In this document: in pieces, positions 10,488-18,953 of the stretch
Layout: each line of letters opens with the position of its first letter
How positions within the stretch are numbered: position 1 is the first letter of the stretch
Source: an uncultured Gammaproteobacteria bacterium
GTDB taxonomy: Bacteria > Pseudomonadota > Gammaproteobacteria > GCA-002705445 > GCA-002716945
Direction: 5' to 3'
DNA length: 64,000 bases
Assembly: GCA_902632305.1 (NCBI GenBank)
Contig: CACPCG010000001.1
Span: 62,001-126,000, forward strand
Made by a program: the position numbers and the translations under genes
The notes under the pieces: generated by a model
Told to the model about the DNA's origin: nothing
Databases searched by the model: none
The model's input: the letters and a program-made list of their open reading frames with translations, nothing else

Positions 10488-11042
10488 TTACCTCTTCCAC
10501 TTTATCGAACATCCTAAACTTGGCAGTTGATCATCAGGGCCTTTCTTTGTTCTTGCTATTGAAAACATTGCCTTGAATAGATCGCTTTGGTTTGGATTGT
10601 TGTTTTTCTTGGGGCCTCTGTCATCAAATCTACCTCTATATTGGAGCTCAAGATCAGAGTTGTAACCAAAGAAATCCGGTGTACATACTGCTCCATACTC
10701 CTGGGTTACCATTTGAGTTTCATCATAGAGATAGGGGAACCCAAACCCATACTTTTTTGATATTTTTTTCATATTTTCATAGGAGTCGTCAGGATACGAC
10801 ACTGTATCATTAGGCATTATGGCTACTGTACTCATCCCTTTCATTGCAAGCACGTCTGTCTCAACAACTAATTTCTCTATTATAGCTAGGACATATGGGC
10901 AGTGATTACAAATAAACATAATCAAAATGCCATTCTTGCCCATACATTTTTCTAGAGACCAATAGTCTCCATCAACTCCTAAAAGATTGAAATCATGAGG
11001 TTTTTTGCCAAATTCACAGGTTGGTGTGGACAATTCTACCAT
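10488..11042 (-). CDS. Thioredoxin-fold redoxin family protein (CNHCPYV type)
   Basis: A 184-residue cytoplasmic protein of the AhpC/TSA-like thioredoxin superfamily with an unusual redox motif C45-N-H-C48 followed by PYV, where thioredoxins have CGPC. This CxHCP version is known from a widespread but poorly studied family near peroxiredoxins. The Asp/Asn-rich middle and the RGRFDDRGP segment near residue 138 also match that family. It lies 3 bases upstream of tkt and so probably shares its transcript. A role in thiol redox control is likely; the substrate is unknown. Confidence 0.8.
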   Translation of the reverse strand: MVELSTPTCEFGKKPHDFNLLGVDGDYWSLEKCMGKNGILIMFICNHCPYVLAIIEKLVVETDVLAMKGMSTVAIMPNDTVSYPDDSYENMKKISKKYGFGFPYLYDETQMVTQEYGAVCTPDFFGYNSDLELQYRGRFDDRGPKKNNNPNQSDLFKAMFSIARTKKGPDDQLPSLGCSIKWKR

Positions 11043-11097
11043 ATTGAATAATTGAATAACCCTCGTTGCTCGATTATCATAAATACATTATCATTTA

Positions 11098-11127
11098 TTG
11101 TTTTATTATTGATGATGATGATATAAT
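11098..11127 (+). promoter_or_regulatory. Probable sigma-70 promoter of rpoD
   Basis: TTGTTT at 11098-11103 and a perfect TATAAT at 11122-11127 are separated by 18 bases, 28 bases upstream of the rpoD ATG. A GATGATGATGAT stretch fills the spacer. This is the best promoter match I saw in the window. Confidence 0.6.
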
Positions 11128-11155
11128 ACATCATTTTTGACTAACATAGTATCTT

Positions 11156-13054
11156 ATGACTAATTCTAATTTATCCAAAACCAAGCAGAAGAAAATTGAA
11201 GAGTTAATAGAAACTGGAAGGAAGCAAGGATTCCTTACCGTTTCTGACATCAACGATTTGCTCCCAAATAATCAGTTTGACCAAGACCAAATAGATCAAG
11301 TTACGAAAATTATAACGGACTTAAAAATAAAAGTGGTCGACTCCACAAAAGAGGCTTCGAACGAACCTATTCTAAGCGATGATGAAATTTCAGATGACGA
11401 AGATAGTGAGATTACAGTTGATGAAGCAGTTGAGGTTTTATCTAGCCTAGATGAAGAATTCGGAAGAACATCTGATCCTGTTAGGATGTATATGAGAGAA
11501 ATGGGATCGGTAGAGCTATTAAATAGAGCAGGTGAAATTATAATAGCAAAGAAAATAGAAGAAGGTCAGAAACTCATATATCAAGCCATTCAAAGATTTC
11601 CAGAATCAGCAGCATTTTTTACAGAGATTTTTACAGAGATTGAGAACGAAGATGAAATAGATTCTCTTATTTCAGATTATATTCTAGACATCAAAAGTGA
11701 TGTCAATGAAGAGTTTAAGAGTGATCAGATACCAAGTAACATTCCTGTCATTAAAGATGAGGAAATCAAGAGTGAAAATAAAGAAGAGTCATCTGAGATG
11801 GTAGATGTAGACGGTGTTGATGATGAAGATGAAGACGTTATCGATTCATCAATTGATAAAGAGTTAGTAATCAATTCTGTGAACGAAATTACAGGTCTAT
11901 ACTTCGAATATTGTACGTATAAGAAAAAAGAGAATAAAAAATATAAAAAAGCTTTTGAAGAAATAAAGGAAAAGATTTCAAATTTTAAATTTACTAGTCT
12001 TTTTAAAGAAAAATTAACACAACGTATTGAAAGATTCACATCATTAATAAGTAAATATGAAAGAGAAATAATAAAAATATGCACAGGTACTTTCAATATC
12101 CCAAAGAAAGAATTAGCTACGTACATTAAAGATGGCATGAATGATTTATCTTTTATTGATAGCTATGTAAAAAAATCTAAAGCCAATAAAGAAGAAATTG
12201 AATTAGCAAAAAATCAACTTGCTAAATTGCAAAAGAAATTGAAAGCCATTGAAGAAGATCAAGATATAACAATCATGGAGATTAAAAAAATAAATAAGGA
12301 CAGAAGATCTGGTGAACTCAAAGAACGTAATGCGAAAAAAGAAATGGTTGAAGCAAACTTGCGACTTGTTATTTCAATTGCCAAGAAATACACGAATAGA
12401 GGCTTACAATTCTTAGATCTTATTCAAGAGGGAAACATTGGCTTAATGAAGGCTGTGGACAAGTTTGAATATAGAAGAGGATACAAGTTCTCAACATATG
12501 CTACTTGGTGGATAAGGCAGGCTATCACTCGCTCTATCGCCGATCAAGCAAGAACAATTAGAATACCTGTTCACATGATTGAAACAATCAACAAACTCAA
12601 TCGGATACAAAGAAAACTATTACAAGAAAACGGAAAGGAAGCGACGCCTGAGGAATTAGCAATTCACATGGAGATGCCTGAGGATAAAGTAAGAAGAGTT
12701 CTCAAAATTGCGAAAGAACCAATATCAATGGAGTCACCAGTTGGTGATGATGAAGATTCTCACCTTGGTGATTTTATTGAAGATGAAAATGCAGAGAAGC
12801 CTCTAGATGAAACAATAAATAGTGGACTGTCCGATTCAACACGTGAGATCCTCTCAAGCTTAACACCAAGAGAAGCGAAAGTCTTAAGGATGAGATTCGG
12901 AATTGATATGAATACAGATCATACACTCGAGGAAGTGGGGAAACAATTTGATGTTACGAGAGAGAGAATAAGACAAATAGAAGCTAAAGCTCTCAGAAAA
13001 TTAAGACACCCTTCCCGCGCGCACAACTTAAAAAGCTTTTTAGACAATGACTGA
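11156..13054 (+). CDS. rpoD: RNA polymerase sigma factor RpoD (sigma-70)
   Basis: Primary sigma factor. The 632-residue protein has all regions in order: region 1.1 at the N-terminus; region 1.2 with [11 protein letters not shown] near residue 103; an acidic, low-complexity non-conserved insert at about 190-245; region 2 with [12 protein letters not shown] and [22 protein letters not shown] at about 395-440, including the -10 recognition helix; region 3; and region 4 with [20 protein letters not shown] near the end. The ribosome site is weak. msrA overlaps its last 8 bases and a tRNA gene follows msrA. Confidence 0.98.
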   Translation: MTNSNLSKTKQKKIEELIETGRKQGFLTVSDINDLLPNNQFDQDQIDQVTKIITDLKIKVVDSTKEASNEPILSDDEISDDEDSEITVDEAVEVLSSLDEEFGRTSDPVRMYMREMGSVELLNRAGEIIIAKKIEEGQKLIYQAIQRFPESAAFFTEIFTEIENEDEIDSLISDYILDIKSDVNEEFKSDQIPSNIPVIKDEEIKSENKEESSEMVDVDGVDDEDEDVIDSSIDKELVINSVNEITGLYFEYCTYKKKENKKYKKAFEEIKEKISNFKFTSLFKEKLTQRIERFTSLISKYEREIIKICTGTFNIPKKELATYIKDGMNDLSFIDSYVKKSKANKEEIELAKNQLAKLQKKLKAIEEDQDITIMEIKKINKDRRSGELKERNAKKEMVEANLRLVISIAKKYTNRGLQFLDLIQEGNIGLMKAVDKFEYRRGYKFSTYATWWIRQAITRSIADQARTIRIPVHMIETINKLNRIQRKLLQENGKEATPEELAIHMEMPEDKVRRVLKIAKEPISMESPVGDDEDSHLGDFIEDENAEKPLDETINSGLSDSTREILSSLTPREAKVLRMRFGIDMNTDHTLEEVGKQFDVTRERIRQIEAKALRKLRHPSRAHNLKSFLDND

Positions 13055-13517
13055 TATTGCAATTTTTGCTGCAGGTTGTTTTTGGGGGGTGGAAGAAAAA
13101 TTTCTATCAACAGACGGGGTAAAAGAAACTGAAGTTGGTTATATTGGTGGAGAAACAAGCAATCCAACTTATCAAGATGTTTGTGCTGGTGATACTAATC
13201 ATGCAGAAGCTGTTCGGGTACACTATGATTCAAAAATGATAACTTACGATGATTTACTAGAGCTTTTTTTTAACCTTCATGACCCAACAACTTTGAATAG
13301 ACAAGGGCCAGATTTCGGAACACAATATAGGTCTGCTATTTTCTACATAAATGACTTTCAGAAACTTTCGTCGGAAAATAAAATAAAATACCTAAATGAT
13401 AATAAATTTGATAATAAAATTGTTACTTCAATAGAGAAAGCTGACTCCTTCTGGATTGCAGAGGAGTATCATCAAAAATATATTCGTAAAAAGAAACAGA
13501 ATAGCTTCTTTAGCTAG
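13047..13517 (+). CDS. msrA: Peptide methionine sulfoxide reductase A
   Basis: Reduces methionine-S-sulfoxide in proteins and free methionine. The 156-residue protein has the catalytic GCFWG motif with Cys11, a second Cys near residue 50 ([13 protein letters not shown]) that may act as resolving residue, and the GTQYRSAIF segment near 90. It is the short form, without the long N-terminal extension of E. coli MsrA. It starts inside the end of rpoD, and its TAG stop shares its last G with the first base of the downstream tRNA. Confidence 0.95.
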   Translation: MTDIAIFAAGCFWGVEEKFLSTDGVKETEVGYIGGETSNPTYQDVCAGDTNHAEAVRVHYDSKMITYDDLLELFFNLHDPTTLNRQGPDFGTQYRSAIFYINDFQKLSSENKIKYLNDNKFDNKIVTSIEKADSFWIAEEYHQKYIRKKKQNSFFS

Positions 13518-13590
13518 GGCCTGTAGCTCAGTTGGTTAGAGCAGTGGACTCATAATCCATTGGTCGGAGGTTCGAGTCCTCCCGGGCCCA
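13517..13590 (+). tRNA. tRNA with CAU anticodon, probably tRNA-Ile2
   Basis: A full cloverleaf is visible: 7-base acceptor stem (GGGCCTG with CGGGCCC, one G-T pair), D arm GCTC/GAGC, anticodon loop CTCATAA with anticodon CAT, and T arm GGAGG/CCTCC with TTCGAGT. The discriminator is A and no CCA is encoded. C4-G69 and C5-G68 in the acceptor stem match the known recognition elements for TilS, which converts C34 to lysidine so the tRNA reads AUA. That favours tRNA-Ile2 over elongator Met. The first base overlaps the msrA stop codon, so release from the msrA transcript must be by RNase P. Confidence 0.92.
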
Positions 13591-13701
13591 ATTTAGATTT
13601 GAACTTCTAGTTATTTTATTAAATTATTTCCCTAGAACGTATTTCTGTTTTTATTCACGACTGATATTGTACAAGAGTCTCCTCAGCTATAAACTCTAAA
13701 T

Positions 13702-15276
13702 ATGAACGACAATGAAAAGAAAGAGCTGTTTCAGAAAGCTATCACACTTCATCAAGATGGTAATTTGCATGAAGCAGACAAAATCTACATGGCGGTGCTA
13801 AGTACTGATAAGAATAATTTTGCCGCAAACTATCTTCACGGTTGCATTCTATTAGATAGAGACCAATTGCAAGAATCAATAAAATACCTTGAGTTAGCGG
13901 TAAAATTACAGCCAGATAACTTTGAAGTAAATAATGCGCTTGGTATTGCATTTAAAAATCTAGGTAATTTAAGTGATTCTGAGAAGCACTTTAGAAAATC
14001 TATCCTTATAGATGATAAAAATTATCAAGCATACTTTAACTGCGCGAATGTTTATGCAGATATGCTTGATTTTAAATCAGCTATAAAATATTTCGAGTTA
14101 ACACTGATGCATAATAAAAATTTTGCAGAGGCCAAGCAGAGACTTGGGGAAGTCTATCAGGAAATGTTCAAGGTTGATAGAAATAAGGAGCATTTAACTA
14201 AAGCTATATCTTATTTTGATTCAATTTTCGAGGATGGGCTATCTTTTACAGTATCCTCATTTCATACCTCCAATACCCTCATATCGCTAGGTTTGTCTTA
14301 TTTATGGTTAGAAAATATTGATAAAGCTAACGAATATTTTAAAAAATTAAATATTCAAAACAATAATGACGAAAGCTACAGTAAAAAATATATCGAAGAA
14401 CATCTATCAAATAAAGAAAGTATGAAGACTATTATCACTCATGAGTTTGAGCAACTTACTCATATCGATGAAGATATTGATGAGATAAGAAACCCAAAGT
14501 TTACAAAAGAGTACTATCATGAATTGAAAAAACTCTATGATAAAATTAAGGATAATTCATTTAGTGAGTCTGATGTTTCTAATGATACTAAAATTCAAAT
14601 GACGAAAATTCTGTATAATAAAGCGCCAAAAATAAAATCTGAAAATCTTATTAATGAAGAAAATGATGTAAGTAAATTGGAATCTCAGTATCTAGAGAAA
14701 TCACCCGAAGTCTTGGTTATTGATAATTTTTTAACATCTGAGGCCTTACATGAAATCCAAAAATTCTGCAGAAATGCAAATATTTTTAAATACCCATATA
14801 CAAATGGCTATGTGGGTGCGTTTTTAACGAAAGGTTTATCTAACAAGTTCATCTTAAAGCTAAGTGAAGATTTAAGGTATACCTACAGTAAGATATTTAA
14901 AAAAATGAGATTATCTCAAGCATGGATTTACAAATATGACAGTACGAAAAAGGGAATAAATATACATGCTGACCCTGCTGGAATAAATGTGAATTTTTGG
15001 GTAACACCGAATGAAGGCAATCTAAATCCAAACAATGGTGGCTTAAAAGTTTGGAATAAATTTCCACCAAAAGAGTGGGATTTTGATGAATATAATACTG
15101 ATGTTGAGAAAATGAAAAAATTCCTATCAGAGAATAAATCTAAAGAACTTACTATACCTTATAAAGAAAATAGAGCGGTAATATTTAATTCTAAATTATT
15201 CCATTCTACGGATACTTTTACTTTTAATGACTCTTATATTCATAAGAGAATAAATATAACCTTTCTATATGAATGA
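13702..15276 (+). CDS. TPR protein with C-terminal 2-oxoglutarate/Fe(II) oxygenase-like domain
   Basis: A 524-residue cytoplasmic protein. Residues 1 to about 200 are tandem tetratricopeptide repeats (pattern A..Y..GC....G...A......A and similar, four to five copies). The C-terminal third has the non-heme iron triad of 2-oxoglutarate oxygenases: His422-x-Asp424 (HADPAG), His501 (FHSTDT), and Arg516 as the likely oxoglutarate-binding residue. A glycine-rich NNGGLKVW strand precedes the distal His. Such fusions are common in aquatic bacteria, often linked to protein or glycan modification. The substrate is not predictable here. It stands alone between the tRNA and a terminator. Confidence 0.78.
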   Translation: MNDNEKKELFQKAITLHQDGNLHEADKIYMAVLSTDKNNFAANYLHGCILLDRDQLQESIKYLELAVKLQPDNFEVNNALGIAFKNLGNLSDSEKHFRKSILIDDKNYQAYFNCANVYADMLDFKSAIKYFELTLMHNKNFAEAKQRLGEVYQEMFKVDRNKEHLTKAISYFDSIFEDGLSFTVSSFHTSNTLISLGLSYLWLENIDKANEYFKKLNIQNNNDESYSKKYIEEHLSNKESMKTIITHEFEQLTHIDEDIDEIRNPKFTKEYYHELKKLYDKIKDNSFSESDVSNDTKIQMTKILYNKAPKIKSENLINEENDVSKLESQYLEKSPEVLVIDNFLTSEALHEIQKFCRNANIFKYPYTNGYVGAFLTKGLSNKFILKLSEDLRYTYSKIFKKMRLSQAWIYKYDSTKKGINIHADPAGINVNFWVTPNEGNLNPNNGGLKVWNKFPPKEWDFDEYNTDVEKMKKFLSENKSKELTIPYKENRAVIFNSKLFHSTDTFTFNDSYIHKRINITFLYE

Positions 15277-15279
15277 TAT

Positions 15280-15308
15280 AAGAGTCTGTCGTAAATCAAC
15301 AGACTCTT
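15280..15308. terminator. Bidirectional hairpin between convergent genes
   Basis: A perfect 10-base stem (AAGAGTCTGT with ACAGACTCTT) around a 9-base loop lies 4 bases after the oxygenase stop and 39 bases from the stop of the convergent TonB receptor gene. There is no long T tract on either side, so strength is uncertain. Confidence 0.7.
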
Positions 15309-15346
15309 ACAATTAAAATAAGATTATTACCTATTCGATCATATAC

Positions 15347-17299
15347 TTATAAGTCATATCCAAATGCTAACTCTAGCCCAACCCTGACGCCTGGTAGTGG
15401 CACATGATCTTTTACAAATGATGAATGATTTCTCTGAGATGAATTTGTTAAGTTTTCTCCAAATACAGAAAGCTTTACATCATTGTTATTCAAGCTGAGT
15501 ATTTTACTATACTTAGCATCAACACAAACAAATGAGTTTGTTTTAGTTTCAAGTGATGAAAAATCGCCTTGATCATCATTATAGGTGAAATCTACACTAA
15601 ATATTTCATCTTTATTTTCATAATCTAATGCTAACACTGTCTTAGATGGAACCATTCTTGGTATATAAGTATCGTCATCAAAGACTCCCGATATATCATC
15701 ATTGGAGATTTTTGTTTTCAAAACAGCACCATTTGATAATTGAAATGTTTTTGATAAAGATAGCTCATATCCTCTTATAGTCGCATCTTTTTGTGTCCAA
15801 TCAGCATCAGTCTTTCCGCCTGTTGACGTTGCTCGGTCATTTAGATAAATATAATCATTAATGTCATTATTAAAGACTCTAAAATCCATATCAATATCCT
15901 TATAGGTAGTAATTATTCCAATTTCAGCACTACGTGATACTTCTCTGGAGAGTTGATTATTACCTCTTTCATATCTCTGTGTAGGACCATGAGAACCATC
16001 CGCAAAAAGCTCAGAAATGTTTGGGCTTCTAGAAATATGTGAATATCCTAGGTACAAATCTAATGAATTACTCAAGCTATAAAGAAAGCTAGTGCCAAAA
16101 TTTATGGAGGTGTCGCCATATCGCTGTATAGAACTCTGTCTAGAATTAAACTCATACCTAAGAGCAAGATCTAATTCGTAAGGTCTATTTAAAGTCCTCT
16201 GGAAAAAAGCAATAGATCTATCATATGACATTGAAGTCGGTATATAAGCATTATTCATTGGTGAGCGTGTTCGCGCGTATTGAAGCAATAGCCTTCTCTC
16301 GAACATATCATTATCGAAATTAAACTTAGTTGAAACAGAAGTTTTGTTATTATTAAGAGTAGCATTAGAGTCTTCCTCATGCTCTCTCAAAAATGAGTTC
16401 GAATCATAAAATGTAAAATTCATAGAGTTTACAAATGGAACAGAGTTCAACATCCCTTTGAGCGTATAGGTCTCTGATTTAATCCGACTAAATATTCTGT
16501 GCTCCTCTTCTTCTTCTTCGTGCTCTTCCTCTTCTTCTGCATGATATGGGATACCGTAAACACCCTCATTATCGTGAAATGAAAGGCCTAAATATCCCCA
16601 ATCATCAATAAATGTGGTGCCAAAAATAATATTTTGCTCTTTGTAATCCGAGTTAGATAATGTGCTTTTCATGACACCATCCTCAAACAGAGTATTGTGT
16701 GGCAAGTTATGATTGCTTAGTTTTTTATTATCAAAAGACAAAAAGATATTAGTCTTAAGAAGTTTCTGCTTGAGTAATATATTATGACCAAATCCATTAT
16801 TTACAGAATAGTAATTAGCGTCTATTTTATTGTTTGTGTAATTTGTGCCTGATATCTCATCTGAAATTACATTTACAATACCACCGCTAGCGCCGGCGCC
16901 TGAAAAAATTGATGCAGGTCCTCTTAATATTTCTATATGTGAAATATTATGGAGATTGGCATTGTTAACATGATCAGCACTCAAATGACTCAAGTCATTA
17001 ATATCAGAACCGTTAGACATAATTCTAGTTCTGCTTCCAGTTAGCCCTCTTATAACAGGGTGACCGATTGCAGGGCCATAATCAGCATTAGATACACCCG
17101 AGTAACTTTCCAGATTTTCACCTAAGCTGCGGAAGCTATCGACCCTGTCCTTTTGTATTATGTGCATTGGATACTTGTTTTCATCTATGCTGTTTGTAAA
17201 CAATGGTGATGAAACATCAACGCCACTGAGCTCATCTGCAAATGATGTAACAGTAATACAACAAAATACAAAAATAAAAATTATTTTATTTAAATACAT
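15347..17299 (-). CDS. TonB-dependent outer-membrane receptor, ZnuD-like
   Basis: A 650-residue outer-membrane receptor. I use the ATG at 17299, preceded by AGGAG with 6-base spacing, rather than a TTG at 17320. It starts with a signal peptide ending near SFADE. The plug domain shows HPVIRGLTGSRTRI near residue 80 and EILRGPASIFSGAGASGGIVNV near 125. A barrel ending in a phenylalanine-containing terminal strand follows. A loop at about residues 250-266 is made of Glu and His (HAEEEEEHEEEEEEH), a metal-collecting feature of zinc receptors such as ZnuD. Zinc, or another transition metal, is the likely cargo; siderophore receptors usually lack such a loop. The small DUF2946-like gene lies directly upstream. 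Confidence 0.88.
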   Translation of the reverse strand: MYLNKIIFIFVFCCITVTSFADELSGVDVSSPLFTNSIDENKYPMHIIQKDRVDSFRSLGENLESYSGVSNADYGPAIGHPVIRGLTGSRTRIMSNGSDINDLSHLSADHVNNANLHNISHIEILRGPASIFSGAGASGGIVNVISDEISGTNYTNNKIDANYYSVNNGFGHNILLKQKLLKTNIFLSFDNKKLSNHNLPHNTLFEDGVMKSTLSNSDYKEQNIIFGTTFIDDWGYLGLSFHDNEGVYGIPYHAEEEEEHEEEEEEHRIFSRIKSETYTLKGMLNSVPFVNSMNFTFYDSNSFLREHEEDSNATLNNNKTSVSTKFNFDNDMFERRLLLQYARTRSPMNNAYIPTSMSYDRSIAFFQRTLNRPYELDLALRYEFNSRQSSIQRYGDTSINFGTSFLYSLSNSLDLYLGYSHISRSPNISELFADGSHGPTQRYERGNNQLSREVSRSAEIGIITTYKDIDMDFRVFNNDINDYIYLNDRATSTGGKTDADWTQKDATIRGYELSLSKTFQLSNGAVLKTKISNDDISGVFDDDTYIPRMVPSKTVLALDYENKDEIFSVDFTYNDDQGDFSSLETKTNSFVCVDAKYSKILSLNNNDVKLSVFGENLTNSSQRNHSSFVKDHVPLPGVRVGLELAFGYDL

Positions 17300-17340
17300 T
17301 ATTCTCTCCTGAATATGCAAATTAATTAATTACGCATAGC

Positions 17341-17366
17341 TAAGTAACAACATGGGTTGTTACTTA
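17341..17366. promoter_or_regulatory. 11-base perfect inverted repeat upstream of the TonB receptor
   Basis: TAAGTAACAAC and GTTGTTACTTA flank a 4-base centre, 42 bases upstream of the receptor ATG and after the stop of the DUF2946-like gene. No T tract follows on the minus strand, so it is either an operator for the receptor or an intercistronic mRNA hairpin. It does not closely match the E. coli Zur box (core ATGTTATA half-sites), although symmetry and AT content are comparable. Confidence 0.5.
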
Positions 17367-17387
17367 CATAATGCTTGTTTGATAAAG

Positions 17388-17687
17388 TTAATTTAACAAA
17401 GGTGGTGATCTTGGGTGTGAGATAAAGTAATTATTAAATTGATAAATAAATGAAATAAAAAACGTAATATATAAAAAAATTGTGAAAACAGCAAAATCAC
17501 TGTAATCAGAATTAAGATTAACTTCAGATGAGTTTGAAGTATGACAAACTTGGCAATAATTAGACTCGGTATGCTCATGATCATCAAAGTGAAAATGAGA
17601 CAGTGATTCAGATTGCAGATATAGCAATGACGATATGAATACCAGAGAATAAAAACTAGATTTGTTAATCCCTATTTTACGTAACAT
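17388..17687 (-). CDS. Small His/Cys-rich membrane-associated protein, DUF2946-like
   Basis: A 99-residue protein with an N-terminal hydrophobic segment (about 11-25), a His/Asp cluster at 31-39 (HFHFDDHEH), then C45-x-x-C48-H49, a second hydrophobic segment at about 66-84 and a C-terminal HPRSPP motif. The layout resembles DUF2946-type proteins, which often sit beside metal-uptake receptors and end in a similar R-x-P-P motif. The CxxCH could in principle hold c-type heme, but the surrounding histidines favour a metal-binding role. Its position just upstream of a His/Glu-loop TonB receptor supports a link to metal uptake. Family assignment is from pattern only. Confidence 0.65.
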   Translation of the reverse strand: MLRKIGINKSSFYSLVFISSLLYLQSESLSHFHFDDHEHTESNYCQVCHTSNSSEVNLNSDYSDFAVFTIFLYITFFISFIYQFNNYFISHPRSPPLLN

Positions 17688-17732
17688 TCTTAGTATTCTA
17701 ATTACAATTTAACCTAATATAAAGTAGTATTA

Positions 17733-18137
17733 TCAGGACTTTGATGGATAATTAATCCCCAAGACATACCTATTAAATATTATACCCAAGATAATTATAA
17801 GTAATGAACCCAGAGCAATAGAGAAAATAAGGAAATCATAACTGTGATTTCCTAAAATTACAGCAATAGGATTACCACCAGCTGGTGGATGTATACAATC
17901 TGACATAATCATAAAAAAAATAGCTAATCCAACAGAAAGAGATATCAGAAGATAAACATTTAGAGATATTAAATCCAACATAATAACGCCAGTAGCCGCT
18001 GTAATCATGTGGCCAAGAAAAATATTCTTAGGTTGAGAAAAAGGATTTTCTGGAAAACCATATAATAGGACCATGGTTGCACCAAAAGAGACTACTAAAA
18101 CTATCGATAAATGGTTGGATAGTACAACATAAGACAA
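17733..18137 (-). CDS. HPP family integral membrane protein; 5' end uncertain
   Basis: The 134-residue product from a TTG at 18137 contains the HPP family's central features: FGATMVLLYGFPENPFSQP near residue 18, GHMITAATGV near 42, and the HPPAGGNP motif (His-Pro-Pro) near 83, within four hydrophobic helices. HPP proteins are known as nitrite transporters in chloroplasts and cyanobacteria; the bacterial role is otherwise unclear. The same frame is open upstream to 18230 and encodes a family-like first helix (LKKALTGGIFGSITIGIL), but has no ATG, GTG or TTG before 18137. The true start may be a rare codon near 18206, or the 5' end may be damaged. The gene is 45 bases upstream of the DUF2946-like gene on the same strand. 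Confidence 0.75.
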   Translation of the reverse strand: MSYVVLSNHLSIVLVVSFGATMVLLYGFPENPFSQPKNIFLGHMITAATGVIMLDLISLNVYLLISLSVGLAIFFMIMSDCIHPPAGGNPIAVILGNHSYDFLIFSIALGSLLIIILGIIFNRYVLGINYPSKS

Positions 18138-18230
18138 GATGCCTATCGTTATCGAGCCAAATATGCCTCCTGTAAGGGCTTTTTTGAGATTCCTGATTTT
18201 AACGATTATGCTCCATATGAATATATGATG

Positions 18231-18390
18231 TTAGCATATAACTTAAATATATGCTGGAATACCAATATTTATGCGAGTTGTAAGTAATTGTGGGTAAAAT
18301 TGTGGGTAACAAAGAATTTACTTTCTACATGATATTGAGCTTTACAATATATTTATTATATAATAATATACTTATATACCTCCTTCGTAG
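18231..18390. other. AT-rich intergenic stretch with a 12-bp tandem repeat
   Basis: This gene-free stretch holds two perfect head-to-tail copies of AATTGTGGGTAA at 18286-18297 and 18298-18309, then a nearly pure A/T run at 18346-18377. A TTGAGC...TATAAT pair (18335-18340, 18359-18364, 18-base spacer) faces right. GTGGGTA-type repeats are often seen next to tyrosine integrase genes, so this could be an old attachment region, but no integrase is present. I see no coding sequence here on either strand. Confidence 0.45.
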
Positions 18391-18420
18391 AGCCAGCAGG
18401 GATGCTGGCTTTATATTTTT
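18391..18420 (+). terminator. Intrinsic-terminator-like hairpin with plus-strand T tract
   Basis: AGCCAGCA and TGCTGGCT form a perfect 8-base GC-containing stem with a 4-base GGGA loop, followed on the plus strand by TTATATTTTT. It abuts the stop codon of gpmA (minus strand), where the hairpin could also serve, but the T tract is on the plus-strand side. No annotated plus-strand gene leads into it. Confidence 0.6.
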
Positions 18421-18953
18421 AGAATCGCTCCTACCTTGATTTCATATGAAGATACACTATCAGTCGTGTTGATACCGAAGATAACAGATAAGGCTCTGAT
18501 TGTATTCCCATGTGAAACTATTAGGATATTGCCAGTTTTAGGCAATGCGTCCAAGAAAGGTTGAACCCTTTCGCTTACATCCTTTAGACTTTCACCATTA
18601 GGAGGACTCGTGTGCCAACCTCTTCTAGCTGCAATATATCCCTCTTCTCCCTCGATATCTTTTACTTGATCTTTATTCTTAGCCGACCAATCTCCATAAC
18701 TACGCTCTTTTATCCTATCATCAATAGTGATTGCATCGTTAGGTACAATTATTTTAGCAGTCTGGAAAGCTCTCTTTAATGGCGATGAAAAAACATGAGA
18801 GAAATTGACAGTATCAATTTCTTTTTTTAACTCCTCTGCCATTGCAACGCCGTGATTAGTCAAAGGTGGGTCATGCCAACCTGTAAATAATTTCTTTTCA
18901 TTATATTCAGACTGAGCATGTCTGACAAACCATAGTGTCCTGTCCAAGTTCAT
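18411..18953 (-). CDS. gpmA: 2,3-bisphosphoglycerate-dependent phosphoglycerate mutase, short form
   Basis: Interconverts 3- and 2-phosphoglycerate. The 180-residue protein carries the histidine phosphatase core: RHAQSE with phospho-His12, FTGWHDPPLTNHG which distinguishes GpmA from general phosphatases, RIKERSYG with the catalytic Glu near residue 84, and SHGNTIRAL with the second His near 148. E. coli GpmA has about 250 residues; this one lacks an internal loop of about 25 and the C-terminal tail, as in other short bacterial forms. Its ATG overlaps the tatC stop codon. Confidence 0.86.
   Translation of the reverse strand: MNLDRTLWFVRHAQSEYNEKKLFTGWHDPPLTNHGVAMAEELKKEIDTVNFSHVFSSPLKRAFQTAKIIVPNDAITIDDRIKERSYGDWSAKNKDQVKDIEGEEGYIAARRGWHTSPPNGESLKDVSERVQPFLDALPKTGNILIVSHGNTIRALSVIFGINTTDSVSSYEIKVGAILKI

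Noticed and set aside
11109-11120. GATGATGATGAT run upstream of rpoD as a phase-variable repeat
   Set aside because: Only four units, in the spacer of a housekeeping promoter; no reason to expect switching.
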